Origin: Leishmania mexicana MHOM/GT/2001/U1103
Lineage: Eukaryota > Euglenozoa > Kinetoplastea > Trypanosomatida > Trypanosomatidae
Length of the DNA: 64,000 nucleotides
NCBI RefSeq assembly: GCF_000234665.1
Contig: NC_018325.1
Span: 664,050 to 728,049, forward strand
Reading direction: 5' to 3'
Shown here: positions 10,927 through 21,555 of the stretch, piece after piece
How positions within the stretch are numbered: the first letter of the stretch is position 1
How the letters are laid out: every line of letters begins with the position of its first letter
Program-made: the position numbers and the translations under genes
The notes under the pieces: model-generated
The model's input: only the letters and a program-made list of their open reading frames with translations
Database searches by the model: none
Told to the model about the DNA's origin: nothing

Positions 10927-11949
10927 TCAGAAGGCCTTGTGCCCCGCCTCGTTCGTGTACTCAGGTGCATCTGGGAAGCTGGTAGGGGCACGGTACGACG
11001 GTCCGTTGTAGTCATGGCGCAGCATACCGTTGAACTTCGCCCACGGCTGCCGCCGGGTCTTGGTGTACACGGTGCCAATGAGCTCCTTACCACCGTGTAC
11101 ACGCGCCCGCACCTGTTGCATGATGAGGTCGTGGCGGCTAATGAACTTGCTTTCGCTGCGATGCCAGCCCCAGATGGCCCACATGTCACGAGGCATTGGT
11201 TTGGCACCTTCCTCGTTAACGGAGAGATACCCGGACGAGGTAGTGAAGGAGCCGAAGCGGTCCAGTTGGTCCATCCACATCCTGAACTCTGTGTCCATGC
11301 GCATGACAGACTGCATCGCCCCGTTCTTCACGGCGCGCTTGAAGTACGCCTCGCTCTTCTCGGGTGGAAGACCGCACAGTTTCGCCGCCAGCATCATATT
11401 CACATAACTCTGAGCGTTGGGCTCCAGCCCCAACGTTTCCATCTCCTTGAATAGCTGCTCAGCCTGCTCGTAGTTCTTTGCGAAGGCGGCAGCCTGCATA
11501 ACGGCGTTGTAGATGTAGTGGTCGGCGCCGTAGCGCTTCAGATAGTGCCGCAACACATCCAGGACTCGCTCCATATTCTCCTTCGGCGCTTTCTCCACCA
11601 CTGGCAACAGCGTAATGATCGTCTTCTCGCAGTGGAGCTTACCCCAATAAGGCTCATCACGCGCGTGCACGTACAGGCGCCACGCCGCCTCTGGCGTCAC
11701 CTCGAAGTTGTCGCCGGCGTTGTAGAAGCCGATGTCCTTCGGCCACTTGGTGTAGCCCAGCGCGTTGAACTGCCGCTCTTGCCAGTTGTTAGGGTGTCGA
11801 GGTGGGTGCACCAGCGCTAAGGGGACGAACTGACTCAGCTTCGCGTCGGAGATCTTTGGCCGCCAGGCGAGGTTCTTGCCACCACGTCGGGTGCGACCAG
11901 GATTGTGAGTCCACCCCTTCTTCAACGCAATCTCAGTGCGGCGCAGCAT
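10927..11949 (-). CDS. mitochondrial PPR protein, possible mitoribosome component
   Basis: Predicted 340 aa from the ATG at 11947-11949. The N terminus (MLRRTEIALKKGWTHNPGR) is basic and lacks acids until past residue 30, as expected of a mitochondrial presequence. One clear pentatricopeptide helix pair lies at about 140-180 (HYIYNAVMQAAAFAKNYEQA, then LFKEMETLGLEPNAQSYV), with weaker repeats on both sides. The C-terminal third is rich in Trp, Arg and Pro (WAIWGWHRSE, RRQPWAKFNGML) and is not repeat-like. Short PPR proteins with such tails are common in kinetoplastid mitoribosomes, so a small-subunit KRIPP-type protein is my preferred inference. No named orthologue assigned. Confidence 0.8.
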   Translation of the reverse strand: MLRRTEIALKKGWTHNPGRTRRGGKNLAWRPKISDAKLSQFVPLALVHPPRHPNNWQERQFNALGYTKWPKDIGFYNAGDNFEVTPEAAWRLYVHARDEPYWGKLHCEKTIITLLPVVEKAPKENMERVLDVLRHYLKRYGADHYIYNAVMQAAAFAKNYEQAEQLFKEMETLGLEPNAQSYVNMMLAAKLCGLPPEKSEAYFKRAVKNGAMQSVMRMDTEFRMWMDQLDRFGSFTTSSGYLSVNEEGAKPMPRDMWAIWGWHRSESKFISRHDLIMQQVRARVHGGKELIGTVYTKTRRQPWAKFNGMLRHDYNGPSYRAPTSFPDAPEYTNEAGHKAF

Positions 11950-12774
11950 TCTCTTTTCGACCCAAACTTACCGTTGTTTCCACTCCTCTTCCTCTCCGCG
12001 ACGTAACAAATGGCAATGAGGGAGATGGTCCACATCATAGCGTGTGTGTGTGTGACGTGTAAGCACGACGGTAGTGAAGTTGCGGGGTAAGAGATCGTTA
12101 GGGCACGCCATACGGTGCGACAGCAGTGAAAAAGTGAGGAGGGAAAGGATAAACAGCATGAAGGATGCAGTGCCGGCAAACATGTGACATCAGACCCACA
12201 CAGGGTGGCAGCGACAGAGATGAGAGGTGGAGGTCCACTACGTGTGCGCATGAGCCAGTGCTTTGGTGTCCCGTCCTTGCCACTCGGGGGCAGAAGGGTA
12301 GAACGGGTGAAGGGCGTGCAGGACGTTTTCAGTCACGTCCGTTACTCGCACGCAATGACGACACTTATGCACATGCAGAGAAGCGTAGCTGTGGCAGCGC
12401 CATTCTTTCCTCCTCTCCCTCCCCCACCTGCCGTATGCACGATGGGCAAAGACACAGCTAGGAGTACGAGCTGTATTGCGTCTCGCGATGCGCGTGCGCG
12501 TGTCACTTGTGCGACAGGTATTTGTGTCTCTTAATGTGTTTCCACGTGCAGGCATGATTAGCACGCGAATAAGGACAATGGGGGATGCACACACAAGGAA
12601 GAGTAGCGGGGGAGTTGAAGGGGCGGGGGAGGAACGCGTCGACGGGGCGATCGCCAAATCTATGGTCGTTCAGCATACCAGCACAACCGATGTTGAGAGC
12701 GAGCGAGAGTAGAGGCAAAGCAGCAGTGGCATCGAAAAGTGGGAGGGCGAGTAAGAGGGAGGGAGGGAGAGACG
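11950..12774. other. intergenic spacer
   Basis: Nothing beyond UTR-like, low-complexity sequence. It contains the 5' UTR and splice-acceptor region of the PPR gene and the 3' UTR of calcineurin B. Confidence 0.5.
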
Positions 12775-13302
12775 CTAAAAATGCAGGTTCAGACGATCGC
12801 CAAAGTCGCTGTTCACGGCCAGCGCCTCGAACTCCTCAAAAGTAATGTAGCCATCCCGATCAACGTCCGCCTCGATGAACGTCTTGTCCACAATCTGCTG
12901 CAGCTGCATCTGGGAGAGGTTCACCCCAACCATGATGCTGAGCATTTGAAAGAGGTCCCTGTTGCTTATGCGGCCGTCACCGTCGATGTCGTACATCTTG
13001 AACGTGAACCGCAGCTTATCCTCCTTCGAGGTCGCCGAGGAGAGCACCGCTAGTGCCCGCACAAAGTCGCCAAAGTCCACCGTGGAGTCGCCATCCGTGT
13101 CCATCACCGCCAGCACTCTGTCGACGAGTGGGTTGGAGGCTAGTGCAGGAATCGAGTTGAACTCCGCCCGAGTGATCTTGCCAGACTTGTCTTTGTTTAG
13201 TCTGGAAAAGCTCTTGTACAGTCTCTGCACTTGCGCGTCCGTGAGCGCCGTGGACTCGCGGATGTACTGCAGCTCCTCCGCTGTGAGTGGAACCTCGTTC
13301 AT
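12775..13302 (-). CDS. CNB: calcineurin B regulatory subunit
   Basis: Predicted 175 aa, the usual length of calcineurin B, from the ATG at 13300-13302. Four EF hands are visible: NKDKSGKITRAE (36-47, starting with Asn), DTDGDSTVDFGD (68-79), DIDGDGRISNRD (105-116) and DVDRDGYITFEE (146-157). The order and spacing match the Ca2+-binding partner of the phosphatase catalytic subunit. Residue 2 is Asn (MNEVPL), so the myristoylated glycine typical of animal and fungal calcineurin B is absent. A frequenin-like or other EF-hand protein is less likely, given the SSATSKEDKLRFTFKMYD linker between hands 2 and 3. Confidence 0.92.
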   Translation of the reverse strand: MNEVPLTAEELQYIRESTALTDAQVQRLYKSFSRLNKDKSGKITRAEFNSIPALASNPLVDRVLAVMDTDGDSTVDFGDFVRALAVLSSATSKEDKLRFTFKMYDIDGDGRISNRDLFQMLSIMVGVNLSQMQLQQIVDKTFIEADVDRDGYITFEEFEALAVNSDFGDRLNLHF

Positions 13303-14033
13303 TGTGGACGTCGTTCACACACTTGCGTGCGTCAAGTTTGCGTATGTGGGAGAGAGAGAAAAACGTCAAGGATGTGGCACGGAAAGGAGGAGGTGAATGA
13401 GCGGCTGATGTGGTCAGATGCACCACGAATACGTCGCGCCTCAGTACGCCAAGATGGAAAACAGGGAGAGACACAAGAGCGTGTGTGTGTTATGTCAGGT
13501 GGACAGGCGGGACAGGCGAGGGTGAGCCCCATACACGTGCGCCCTCATTCAAGCACATGCGGTGGGGAGCAGAGGTAGGCACGGATAGGGAGAGGGGAGG
13601 CCTCATCAGAGGACCACAGTGCCTGCAAGATATCTGTAGCACACACATGTCATCCGAAACCGCCAACACAGCAACACAGAAGCTGTGGATGCTGGCCTGT
13701 GCGGGAGACGCGAGGGCAAGAGCTGCAGAACGTGTTCCAGGTCGCCCCTCGTGCACGGATACAGACAAGAAGAAACGTGCGCATCACACCAATCAAGTGA
13801 GCAGGTGAACAAGGTGCACGCAACGAAGAAAAGAAAAAAGGGAAGGAGAGGAATAGGCTCATGTACATGGCAGGCAAGAGAAGAGGAGAGGTGTCGGTGT
13901 GGGGAGGCCGAGTGGATGTACGCAGGCGCGTGTAACAGCGCGCTGTCTGGTCGCAAAGTATGTCCCTCTTTGTCTCGAGGAGCTACGACACACCCACACC
14001 TCTTCACTCCTCGCTCGCGTGAAAGAGTGTGCA
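13303..14033. other. intergenic spacer
   Basis: No gene supported. The purine run at about 13,349-13,395 is a pyrimidine tract on the coding strand just upstream of calcineurin B, a likely trans-splice acceptor signal. The rest is the 3' UTR of the next gene. Confidence 0.5.
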
Positions 14034-15029
14034 CTACAGAGAGCTGCCGTCGAGGTCTAGCGAGCAGGTCGCGGTGTAGATGGCGGCAACGCTGCACAAC
14101 GCTGCGCGGATAGCGGTACGTGAAGCCAAAGGAGGCAGAAGTGGAAGCGCATCCGTGTTCCTCTCGCTCTCCAGACTAATCACAGCGGCGAAACGCTGCC
14201 ACTGGTCGCGCAGATTCCCAAAGGTGCGCTGCGAGGCCCAGTCCGCGAGTACGTTCGGATAAAGAACCTCTGCGGGCACGACACCTTTGGCGTCCGTGTC
14301 AAATGCCCCGAACAGCGCCTCCACGTTGGAGTTCAGCCGAGGATGGTGCCGGTGCTCGATCAACAGAGTAAAGATGGCCAACGCCTCTGTGGTGTCGCTA
14401 TCGGCGTTGTACGAAGGCAGCGTGGTAAACATTCTGTCAGCGTACTCGGCACTGAGCACCTCCGCAGGCCCAATGAGCGCGAGCAGTTCGCGGAAGCCCT
14501 CTCTGCTGAGCCGGTCTTCCCCTCCTGCAGCAGCAAACGACAACACGCGGTTCGTGACCTTCACGAGAGCCGAGTACACCGTCGGAAGGGAGACGGTGGA
14601 CGCGTAGCCCACAAGAGGGTGCAGCTGCACCGATGGTTCCAACGTTTTTGTCGTACTGCAATCATCGCCGGTGGTCAAGCCAAGCATCTTGCGCTTCGTC
14701 ACGGTCGCTGCTTTTGGTAGGAGGTGCATCTCGAACTGGCGCAGCTTCGCACTAGTGCGCTCACGAAGCAGCTCCTCGCGCTCCGCAGCCGGAATCCTGT
14801 GAACCGGCGGGCGCAAAGATCGCAAGAAGTAGTCATAAGAGCTCTCGAAGGGCTCGCTCGGCGTCGGCCCGGGCGCTGGCGATGCAATCGCTGCGGCGGC
14901 GTCGGTAGCGGTTCCCGCACAAGCGCCATCCTCCGGCACCGGCTCCTTCCGCCATACCCCCGTCTTGGGATGATACCGGTACCGAGGAAGAGGCGGTGCG
15001 TGGAGCGGGGAATGGGGAGGGGTCGACAT
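14034..15029 (-). CDS. conserved-looking protein of unknown function
   Basis: Predicted 331 aa from the ATG at 15,027-15,029 (MSTPPHSPLH). The same frame is open to 15,464, but that part is Ser/Leu-rich and interrupted by likely splice tracts, so I treat it as 5' UTR. An early segment, YRYHPKTGVWRKEP, is followed by an Ala/Pro-rich linker and a helical region (about 75-110, PAEREELLRERTSAKLRQFE). The C-terminal half is hydrophobic/helical, with one EF-hand-like stretch (VEALFGAFDTDAKGVV) lacking full calcium ligands. I do not recognise the family; a cytoskeletal or EF-hand-derived protein is possible. Confidence 0.65.
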   Translation of the reverse strand: MSTPPHSPLHAPPLPRYRYHPKTGVWRKEPVPEDGACAGTATDAAAAIASPAPGPTPSEPFESSYDYFLRSLRPPVHRIPAAEREELLRERTSAKLRQFEMHLLPKAATVTKRKMLGLTTGDDCSTTKTLEPSVQLHPLVGYASTVSLPTVYSALVKVTNRVLSFAAAGGEDRLSREGFRELLALIGPAEVLSAEYADRMFTTLPSYNADSDTTEALAIFTLLIEHRHHPRLNSNVEALFGAFDTDAKGVVPAEVLYPNVLADWASQRTFGNLRDQWQRFAAVISLESERNTDALPLLPPLASRTAIRAALCSVAAIYTATCSLDLDGSSL

Positions 15030-16717
15030 CAACCGCCAAAGCTCGGGAGTCTCCCTCGCGTCTCTTATTAGTTGTTGGCCTCGCCTCGCCTTCTCTTTGT
15101 GTGCGCCGTGATCGGTGCAGCGCACGCTCTCGCCAAACGTAAAGAGGAAAAACGCACACGCGTCTGCGCTTGTTGTTGATGCCACGTTCGGCTTCGGTGT
15201 CGGGAGGCACTGCGCGAGGCGCGAGAGAGGGGAGCCCGATGTGGCCGAGCTTCGGCACAAATGCTGCACTTGCTGTAGAGCAGATTCAACGCACCAAGAG
15301 AGAGGGAAGAGGAGATCGAACAAAGTGGGCAGCCGCGGCAGCAGTCGCAGTGCGATGAGCAGTATTCTCACCACATATTGGGAAGGAGAAAGCACTTTGG
15401 AGAATGGAAAGAGAGGAGCAGCCGCGGTCTTCCGTTTTGTCTTCATCGGTGCAAGCACACGCACACGGCAATAACGATAGCAAAAGGGTGCGGCCGCTAC
15501 GACGTGAAGGCGCTACAGCAGCGAGCGAGAGAGAGACAAGCACGCGCGCACACACATTTGAGGGCATGGCACGCAACAGAACGGAGAGTCACCACAGAGA
15601 AACACAAGAGAATGTAGATGAGGCCTCAGGGCAATAGTAGTACACGCGCACCGGCCAGCACACGCACCCATCGCGAATGGGTGCACTCAGTGAGCTGCGC
15701 AGTTGTGCCGTCATAGGGAGAGGCGAGGCATCAAGAAGGACGAGGAAGAAGAAAAAAGAGAAGAAGCGGCGCACATCAATGGAGAGAGAGGGATGACGCG
15801 AGAATGAAGTCGCAGCACCGCTGCGTGGAGCCCCATCCCGTGAGGGTGTGTCTGTGTGTGTGTCTGTGGAGAAAGTCATGAAATGATGAACGAAAACAAG
15901 TAGCAGTAGGTACTCAGCGAAAAAGAAAAAGTGCGAGGGAGACGTGGTGTGTATAAGACTGAAAAGAGCAACAGAGGGTGGGAAGGGTGGAGGGTGGAGG
16001 TGGTGATGCGCTGATGTGGAGGGATGAGAGGGTCGCCGCCACCATCGTCGTGGTGCTAGTGAGTGCCGTCGCCTCGGCAGTTTTGAGAAGAAAGTAATGG
16101 GAGCCGACACTGAGAAAAGGAAACAAAAAAACAAGAGATAAGTGCATAAGCGCGGCGCGTCCTCGTCCCTCGCATGTTCGACACTAAAAACAGCAACAAT
16201 ACCGATGACACCCGCAGCAGCAGTTGCAGCATGCAAGACTGGATGCACGCATGCAACACCGCCACCACCGTCGCAAATACATACAGATACATGAAAAATG
16301 GGGAGACCACAAGGGAACGCGCACAGACACACACACACATACAAGTGCGCATGCACTCACCGAGAGCTGAAGCGAAGAAAGATCGGAGGGGAGAGAGGTG
16401 AGAGAACAGCGAGAAAAAAAAGGAGAACAGTTAAATCTAATATGAGGAGATAGAGAGACACGCATCAACACGCGCAAATAGGGGACGGTGTGTGTGTGTG
16501 GGGACGGGAAGAGCAGGCCACACGGACGGCGCCTCTTCCACCGACGTTGTGTGACCATGTGCATGTGCATATACTAAAGCAAACAAAAGGCGTTTGGGTG
16601 AAGGTAGCACACAAGAGGGAATGAGAAAGAGAAGCAACGCCGCGAGAGGAAGGGAGTCAAGGAGGGAGAGGCAGCCGCCGCATCAGCAACACCTCTAAGA
16701 GCCAGAGATAAAGACAA
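15030..16717. other. intergenic spacer
   Basis: No gene supported. Purine runs at about 15,295-15,330 and 15,385-15,420 (pyrimidines on the transcribed strand) fit the splice signal of the 331-aa protein gene. The remainder, to 16,717, is the kinase 3' UTR with GT/CA tracts near 15,845-15,865 and 16,325-16,340. Confidence 0.5.
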
Positions 16718-18217
16718 TCAGTCGGTGTAGGTTTTGGTGAGAAACGGGTGATCGAGAAGCTGCGCGGCGGAGGGACGCAATGCGGCGTCCAAGGTCAGGC
16801 ACAGCCGCACAAAGTCAACGTAGTCGTGGTCGTCGAAGCCGAAGAGCACCGCCGCTTCAGGCGGCTCCGATGGAAAGTGGAAGACGAGCTGCTCGTCCTC
16901 GTAGTCGTAGAAAGCGCCGTGCTTTGTGACGTAGAGGGAGGTATTGCGCCCTTCCTGGAGCATCTCCGCCGGTATCGGCCCGCATACGCTCGCGATAGAG
17001 GCAAGCATGGTGGGCACTGACTCAACATTGAAAAGCACTGTTCCCGTCGCCAGCTCTGCTGTTGTGGCACCCAGAGACCAAATGTCGACCGCAGGGCCGT
17101 ACTTGCAGCCGAGAATGACCTCGGGCGCACGATAAGAGCGGGACTGGACGTAGGAGCTGAGCGTGTCCGTCATGTAGCAGCTGCTTCCCAAGTCGAGCAC
17201 CTTCACATCGCAGTCGGCCACTGATTTGAAGGCGATGTTCTCCGGCTTGATGTCGCAGTGAATGAGGTTGACAGAATGGATTAGCTTTAGCGCTGTGAGC
17301 ACCTGGCGCACGATGCGCTGCAGACGCGCAAGGGTGAAGTAAGCGCAGCGCTCTACAATGTCGAGCTTCCTTGCGTATTCGTACAGATTGTCTAAGAGGA
17401 GCTCCGTGACGAGGACAAGATGCTCTCGGAAGTAGAAGTAGTCGAGGAGGCGCACGACGCAGCATGCATCGGCGTCGCCGGCGTCGTTGACGCAGGTCAG
17501 CGCTCGTAGCTCGTCGAGGCCTTGGTCTAAGAAGGTCTTGGAGTTTCGGATTATCTTGAGGCATACAGGCTCGCCTGTCTGCTCGTCGTAGCATCGGACA
17601 GTTCGAGAAAAAGTCGCGGCATCGATCGGGACATCCACGCGGTATCGCCCGCCTATGAGATCGTCCTTGACTAATTCAAACTCCTTCTTCTCCTCCGACC
17701 CCGTCTTCCCTGCCTCGTAGAACACCTTAAGCTCGAAATGACGCCATGGTAAGTTCGACGGAGGTTGCTGCTTCTCATATGGATGGACGGACACAAAAGA
17801 GACGGGGTGCGCGGCATACTCGACATAGTGGTCGCGCAGGAGGCCGGCGCCATAGTCGAAGAGTGGCGCGATGCAGCGCTTCGCATCTGCGGGGTCTTTG
17901 TCCGGTTTCCACAAGTCCTCCTCGTCACCAATGCAGGTGACTACGAATCGCCTCTGCGACGTCACTTGGAGAGGAGAGGGTGGGACGGTGATGGAGGAGA
18001 GGGATGGGAACGAGCTGCCCCGTGTCTTCGAGGACTCGCAACTCTTGTGTGGCAGCGACTTTCGCCCTTTCTTCGCGTTCTTTGCGTGAGAGGCGGTGCT
18101 GGGCCGCATGCCCCACTCTACCTCCAACGACTCCGCCACCCCTACGTGGCCGACGCTCTTCAGCACACGGACCACCTCACGCAGCTTGGCCTGATCGACA
18201 CCGCTGGAGGTCGGCAT
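16718..18217 (-). CDS. DYRK-family protein kinase with LisH-like N terminus
   Basis: Predicted 499 aa from the ATG at 18,215-18,217; the frame extends upstream but looks like UTR. Residues 9-37 (LREVVRVLKSVGHVGVAESLE) read as a LisH dimerisation motif. The kinase domain runs from about 188 to 495: K221 in VCLKII, E236, the catalytic loop HCDIKPEN (320-327), DLG (342-344) and activation loop SSYVQSRSYRAPEV (354-367). DLG and YVQSRSYRAPE place it among DYRKs; Y356 matches the autophosphorylated tyrosine, while the preceding YxY tyrosine is Ser354. Where a glycine-rich loop is expected the sequence is RYRVDVPIDAATFSR, with no GxGxxG, so ATP binding may be unusual. Probably an active regulatory kinase, but loss of the loop makes this uncertain. 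Confidence 0.88.
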   Translation of the reverse strand: MPTSSGVDQAKLREVVRVLKSVGHVGVAESLEVEWGMRPSTASHAKNAKKGRKSLPHKSCESSKTRGSSFPSLSSITVPPSPLQVTSQRRFVVTCIGDEEDLWKPDKDPADAKRCIAPLFDYGAGLLRDHYVEYAAHPVSFVSVHPYEKQQPPSNLPWRHFELKVFYEAGKTGSEEKKEFELVKDDLIGGRYRVDVPIDAATFSRTVRCYDEQTGEPVCLKIIRNSKTFLDQGLDELRALTCVNDAGDADACCVVRLLDYFYFREHLVLVTELLLDNLYEYARKLDIVERCAYFTLARLQRIVRQVLTALKLIHSVNLIHCDIKPENIAFKSVADCDVKVLDLGSSCYMTDTLSSYVQSRSYRAPEVILGCKYGPAVDIWSLGATTAELATGTVLFNVESVPTMLASIASVCGPIPAEMLQEGRNTSLYVTKHGAFYDYEDEQLVFHFPSEPPEAAVLFGFDDHDYVDFVRLCLTLDAALRPSAAQLLDHPFLTKTYTD

Positions 18218-19594
18218 GGTGCCCACGCGTCCCGCTCGATAGTGTAGGACACAGGCAGCAATGCCGTCAAGGAGGGGAACGACAAGGAAGAAAGAGTCAG
18301 AATGGCTATACGTCCGTCGATGCACACATGCACACACACGAGCGCAAGCGCAAGTGGCGCAAGACGTTCAAATGCAACTGTGCACAGGCGCGCGCACTAT
18401 CGTCACTTACGTGCGTACAGACTCGCAGAAGACAGTCGAGGAGAGGAGAGCTGCCCATCGTCGTGGCATACACGCACGCACGGGAAAATGAAGAAAGAGA
18501 AAGGGAGACGATAAAGCGGAAATAGGGGAGCAGAGCGAAGGAAGACTGCACAACCACACGCCGTGGCGCACGGGAGAGTACTGGCATTCCGTTGAGCACG
18601 CACACCCACACACGTGAGAAGAAGAGTACACGGCCCCGTCGATGCACATGGAGCGTCTCACACCATCCCTCCCGCGCTGCCACCAGACCATCTCTGATGC
18701 TCAGCGGGTCATCGGCTCTGTACTGAACCATATTTGGGCCGAGTAGCGAGAGGAGAGGGAGGGAAGCGGGGATAAAACACGGCAAGAGGGCGCTTTCGTG
18801 CATACTTGATGGCACTGCAGGCCATGGGGAGTGCGAGAGATTCATCAGGTCCGTCTCCACCTGCACCTCGCCATGGTCCGGGGGTGCCCCTCCTCGTGCA
18901 CGTTCTGTCCGACCAGCGGTCTTGACAGCATTCGGCTCCTCACTCCACTTTCGTGCATCTCCCATGTTTGTCTTGTTACGTGTCATTTCTCGTATGCTGT
19001 CATCTATGGAGAGCAACCCACACCATCTCGGTTTCTTTCATGCACAGCAACATGCACACACGGACCTACAAGCGATACGCACAAGCACAAGCACACACAC
19101 ACACGAGCAACTGCCCACGCAACGACTAGAGGAGGGAAATCTATGGTGTGACAGGTAATACGCGTGGCGCCATCACCTGGCATGGCTTCCCCTAAGCTCT
19201 CCCACTCCGTGGTGATACGCTTCTGCCTTTAGCACAGGTCGTTGTCGCACTCGCTGCAGTGGTGGTGGTGGTGGTCATTCTATGAGGCAGGCAACAGATC
19301 AACACCTTTGACAGACGCGAGTTATGTGTGCAGTGTGAGGGAGGTGATGAGAAAACTAGGGACGACTCTGATGAAAAGCATTAAGCTCTAAAGGAGCGTA
19401 AGGCCGAAGATGTAGTACTGAGGGGGTGTAGAGGCGGGTATCCACGTCTGCACCGCTGCAATTTCGCCTTGTGCTACTAGCTGATATCACCTGCGGTGTT
19501 TTCTTTACGGTCCCCACCCGCCAACCCTTGCCCACATTACCACGTCTGCATCGACAAACATCTTGCGGTCATCCCCCCTTTCCGTAACAGTCGC
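18218..19594. other. intergenic spacer
   Basis: No gene supported. The purine block at about 18,482-18,541 is a strong pyrimidine tract on the minus strand and a good candidate for the kinase trans-splice site. The rest is the 3' UTR of the SSE1-type gene, with a GGT repeat near 19,259-19,276. Confidence 0.5.
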
Positions 19595-20518
19595 TCACTT
19601 TCTCATAAACGACTCGCACACTTTGATCACCTTAGGGCACATGCGGAAGTCTACCAGCTGACGCGAAATCAACGCCATCTTGGCTCCCTCGTTGAGTAGC
19701 TCGCCAAGGTGACCGGTCTCCTTCTTGACGCCTTGGAAAAGGATACCATCCAAGTCCCCGTACTTCTTCAACAGGTTTCGCGCGCGCACTTTGCCGATAC
19801 CATTTACGCCGGGAATGTTGTCCGAAGAATCACCTGCCAATGACTTGAAGTCGCGCACCAGTTTTGGGGGCACGCCAATGCGTTCGATTACGCCCCTCTC
19901 CGATACGAGATGCTTTGTGCGGATGTCGTAGTGGTAGCTCTTCTTCGCCTCGTCAACAAGCTGGTACAGGTCGTAGTCGTGCGACATAACCACCGTGGGC
20001 CTTCTGCTCTGCTGGTTGAAGAAAGCAAGGGTGGCGATCATGTCGTCGGCCTCCGCGTTGAGGTTCGCCAGTCCCGCGTCGCAGTCTGGGACTACAAGAA
20101 GCGACTCTCGCGGCTCGTCAGCGAACACCTTCTTCGCCACCCTCTCGATTAACCGGAACTCAGGTGTGACGGTCTTCTCCAACCTATTCGCCTTGTAGTC
20201 GGCGTAGATCTGGCGCCGGCCTCCGTCGCCATGGTCAAAGCAGACGATGATTCGGTTGTGCTTCAGTGTGTGCGCGTATTCTGTCTGCGGAGATAGGAGA
20301 TGTTGCGCCATGTGTGCCGGATCAAAGCTATGGGCCGTTGCGATCATGAAGCGAGCGTTCTTGATGGCAAACTGCTTCACATCGATAGGCGTGCCGTACC
20401 TCTCAGTTGTGTAGCTCCATCTGTGGTACCACCGGTGAACCAAGGCTGGCCCGTCGATGAGAACAATGGCCTTCTCTCGTGCGGGCATCACTGCGGCGCG
20501 GCGAGGACAGCCCGTCAT
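19595..20518 (-). CDS. SSE1: 5'-exonuclease-domain nuclease, SSE1-type mitochondrial endonuclease
   Basis: Predicted 307 aa from the ATG at 20,516-20,518; an alternative ATG lies at 20,488. The whole protein is a 5'-3' exonuclease domain like that of bacterial DNA polymerase I: IVLIDGPALVHRWYH (D22), CFDHGDGGRR (D95), NAEADDMIATLA (E156, D158, D159), SHDYDLYQLV (D181, D183), then GDSSDNIPGVNGIGK (230-243), the helix-three-turn-helix DNA clamp. No polymerase domain is attached. The trypanosomatid protein of this build is SSE1, the structure-specific endonuclease implicated in primer/flap removal on kinetoplast minicircles. The basic start MTGCPRRAAVMPAREK could target it to the mitochondrion. 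Assignment to SSE1 rather than another FEN-like protein is inference from architecture. Confidence 0.85.
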   Translation of the reverse strand: MTGCPRRAAVMPAREKAIVLIDGPALVHRWYHRWSYTTERYGTPIDVKQFAIKNARFMIATAHSFDPAHMAQHLLSPQTEYAHTLKHNRIIVCFDHGDGGRRQIYADYKANRLEKTVTPEFRLIERVAKKVFADEPRESLLVVPDCDAGLANLNAEADDMIATLAFFNQQSRRPTVVMSHDYDLYQLVDEAKKSYHYDIRTKHLVSERGVIERIGVPPKLVRDFKSLAGDSSDNIPGVNGIGKVRARNLLKKYGDLDGILFQGVKKETGHLGELLNEGAKMALISRQLVDFRMCPKVIKVCESFMRK

Positions 20519-21555
20519 GTAAGTGCGGGGGCCCACGTTCCCCAAAGTTGCAGCCGAGAATGCAAGATCTCCAGCGACCCTTGAGCAGCCAATCGAAAAG
20601 CAGCGAAGGCTGCGCGCTGCAGTCGGTCCTCCGTCGCTACACGCACACGCACCGTATGTTAGCCTTCGGATGAAGACGGGAGATGGAGATGCGTGTAGGT
20701 AACGGACTTGTTATTAGACGTTCTCGTATTGTGGCATCTCATTCAAGGAAGTGCAGCGATAGAATCGAAGCACAACAAGAAAACAAAGTCACACACGGAC
20801 GCACGCGCGCAGCTGGCAGGCGACAGGCGGGGAAGCAAGTTTGGGGTGAGATGTGGGAGCGGAAAGCCCGAGGCGAAGCGCAGATGCGGATCGCGTAAGA
20901 GGGGCGATGGAGCAAGAGAAGTGAGGAGGGGTAAAAGCAGCAGCAGAGACGATGGGCACAAGCGCATGGAAGAGGGAGAGCGTGGCACATCAGCGGGTGC
21001 AGGAGCACGCATAGGCGGGCGTGACGAGAGGCAGAGGGCCCGCCAACCGAGTACCTCCTGCTGCCCATGCATTCATGATCGCAAGATAGCCCACGCGGTG
21101 TGTGTGGCATATTGTGCACAACACGAAACGTAAAGCGGTGCACTGTGAATGACATGAACAGCAACAGCAGTTGGCGCACGAGCACATTTTTTCGGGAAGG
21201 GAAATGGAGGAGCACATGAGCTCGTCCATCCCAGCCACGTTGCGTACTGCAGTGCGAGTGTGCGAGCTCCATGCTTTTTTGTGCGAGGGCACGTGTACCT
21301 GTACCATCGGATATACCACGACGCATACCACGACACGCGGGAAGAAAAAGAAGTTGAAACCCCTTCTGCTAATCGCGTATGTGCGCTCCATCATGTTGGT
21401 GGGAGGTCGGGGCAGGTGCAGAGATGGTGAAGGGACACAAAGGGAGAGTGTGCCCGCACACACACATACACACACGTCAGGGAAGAGGGATGGGGTAGCG
21501 AGGTGCAGTCCAGCATGACGGGCAAGCGGCTGCCCTGCCCACGCCGACGGACGGC
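20519..21555. other. intergenic spacer
   Basis: No gene supported. It holds the SSE1-type gene's 5' UTR with an acceptor tract (purines on + near 20,765-20,790) and the 3' UTR of the HEAT-like gene, with an ACAC run near 21,458-21,474. Confidence 0.5.
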
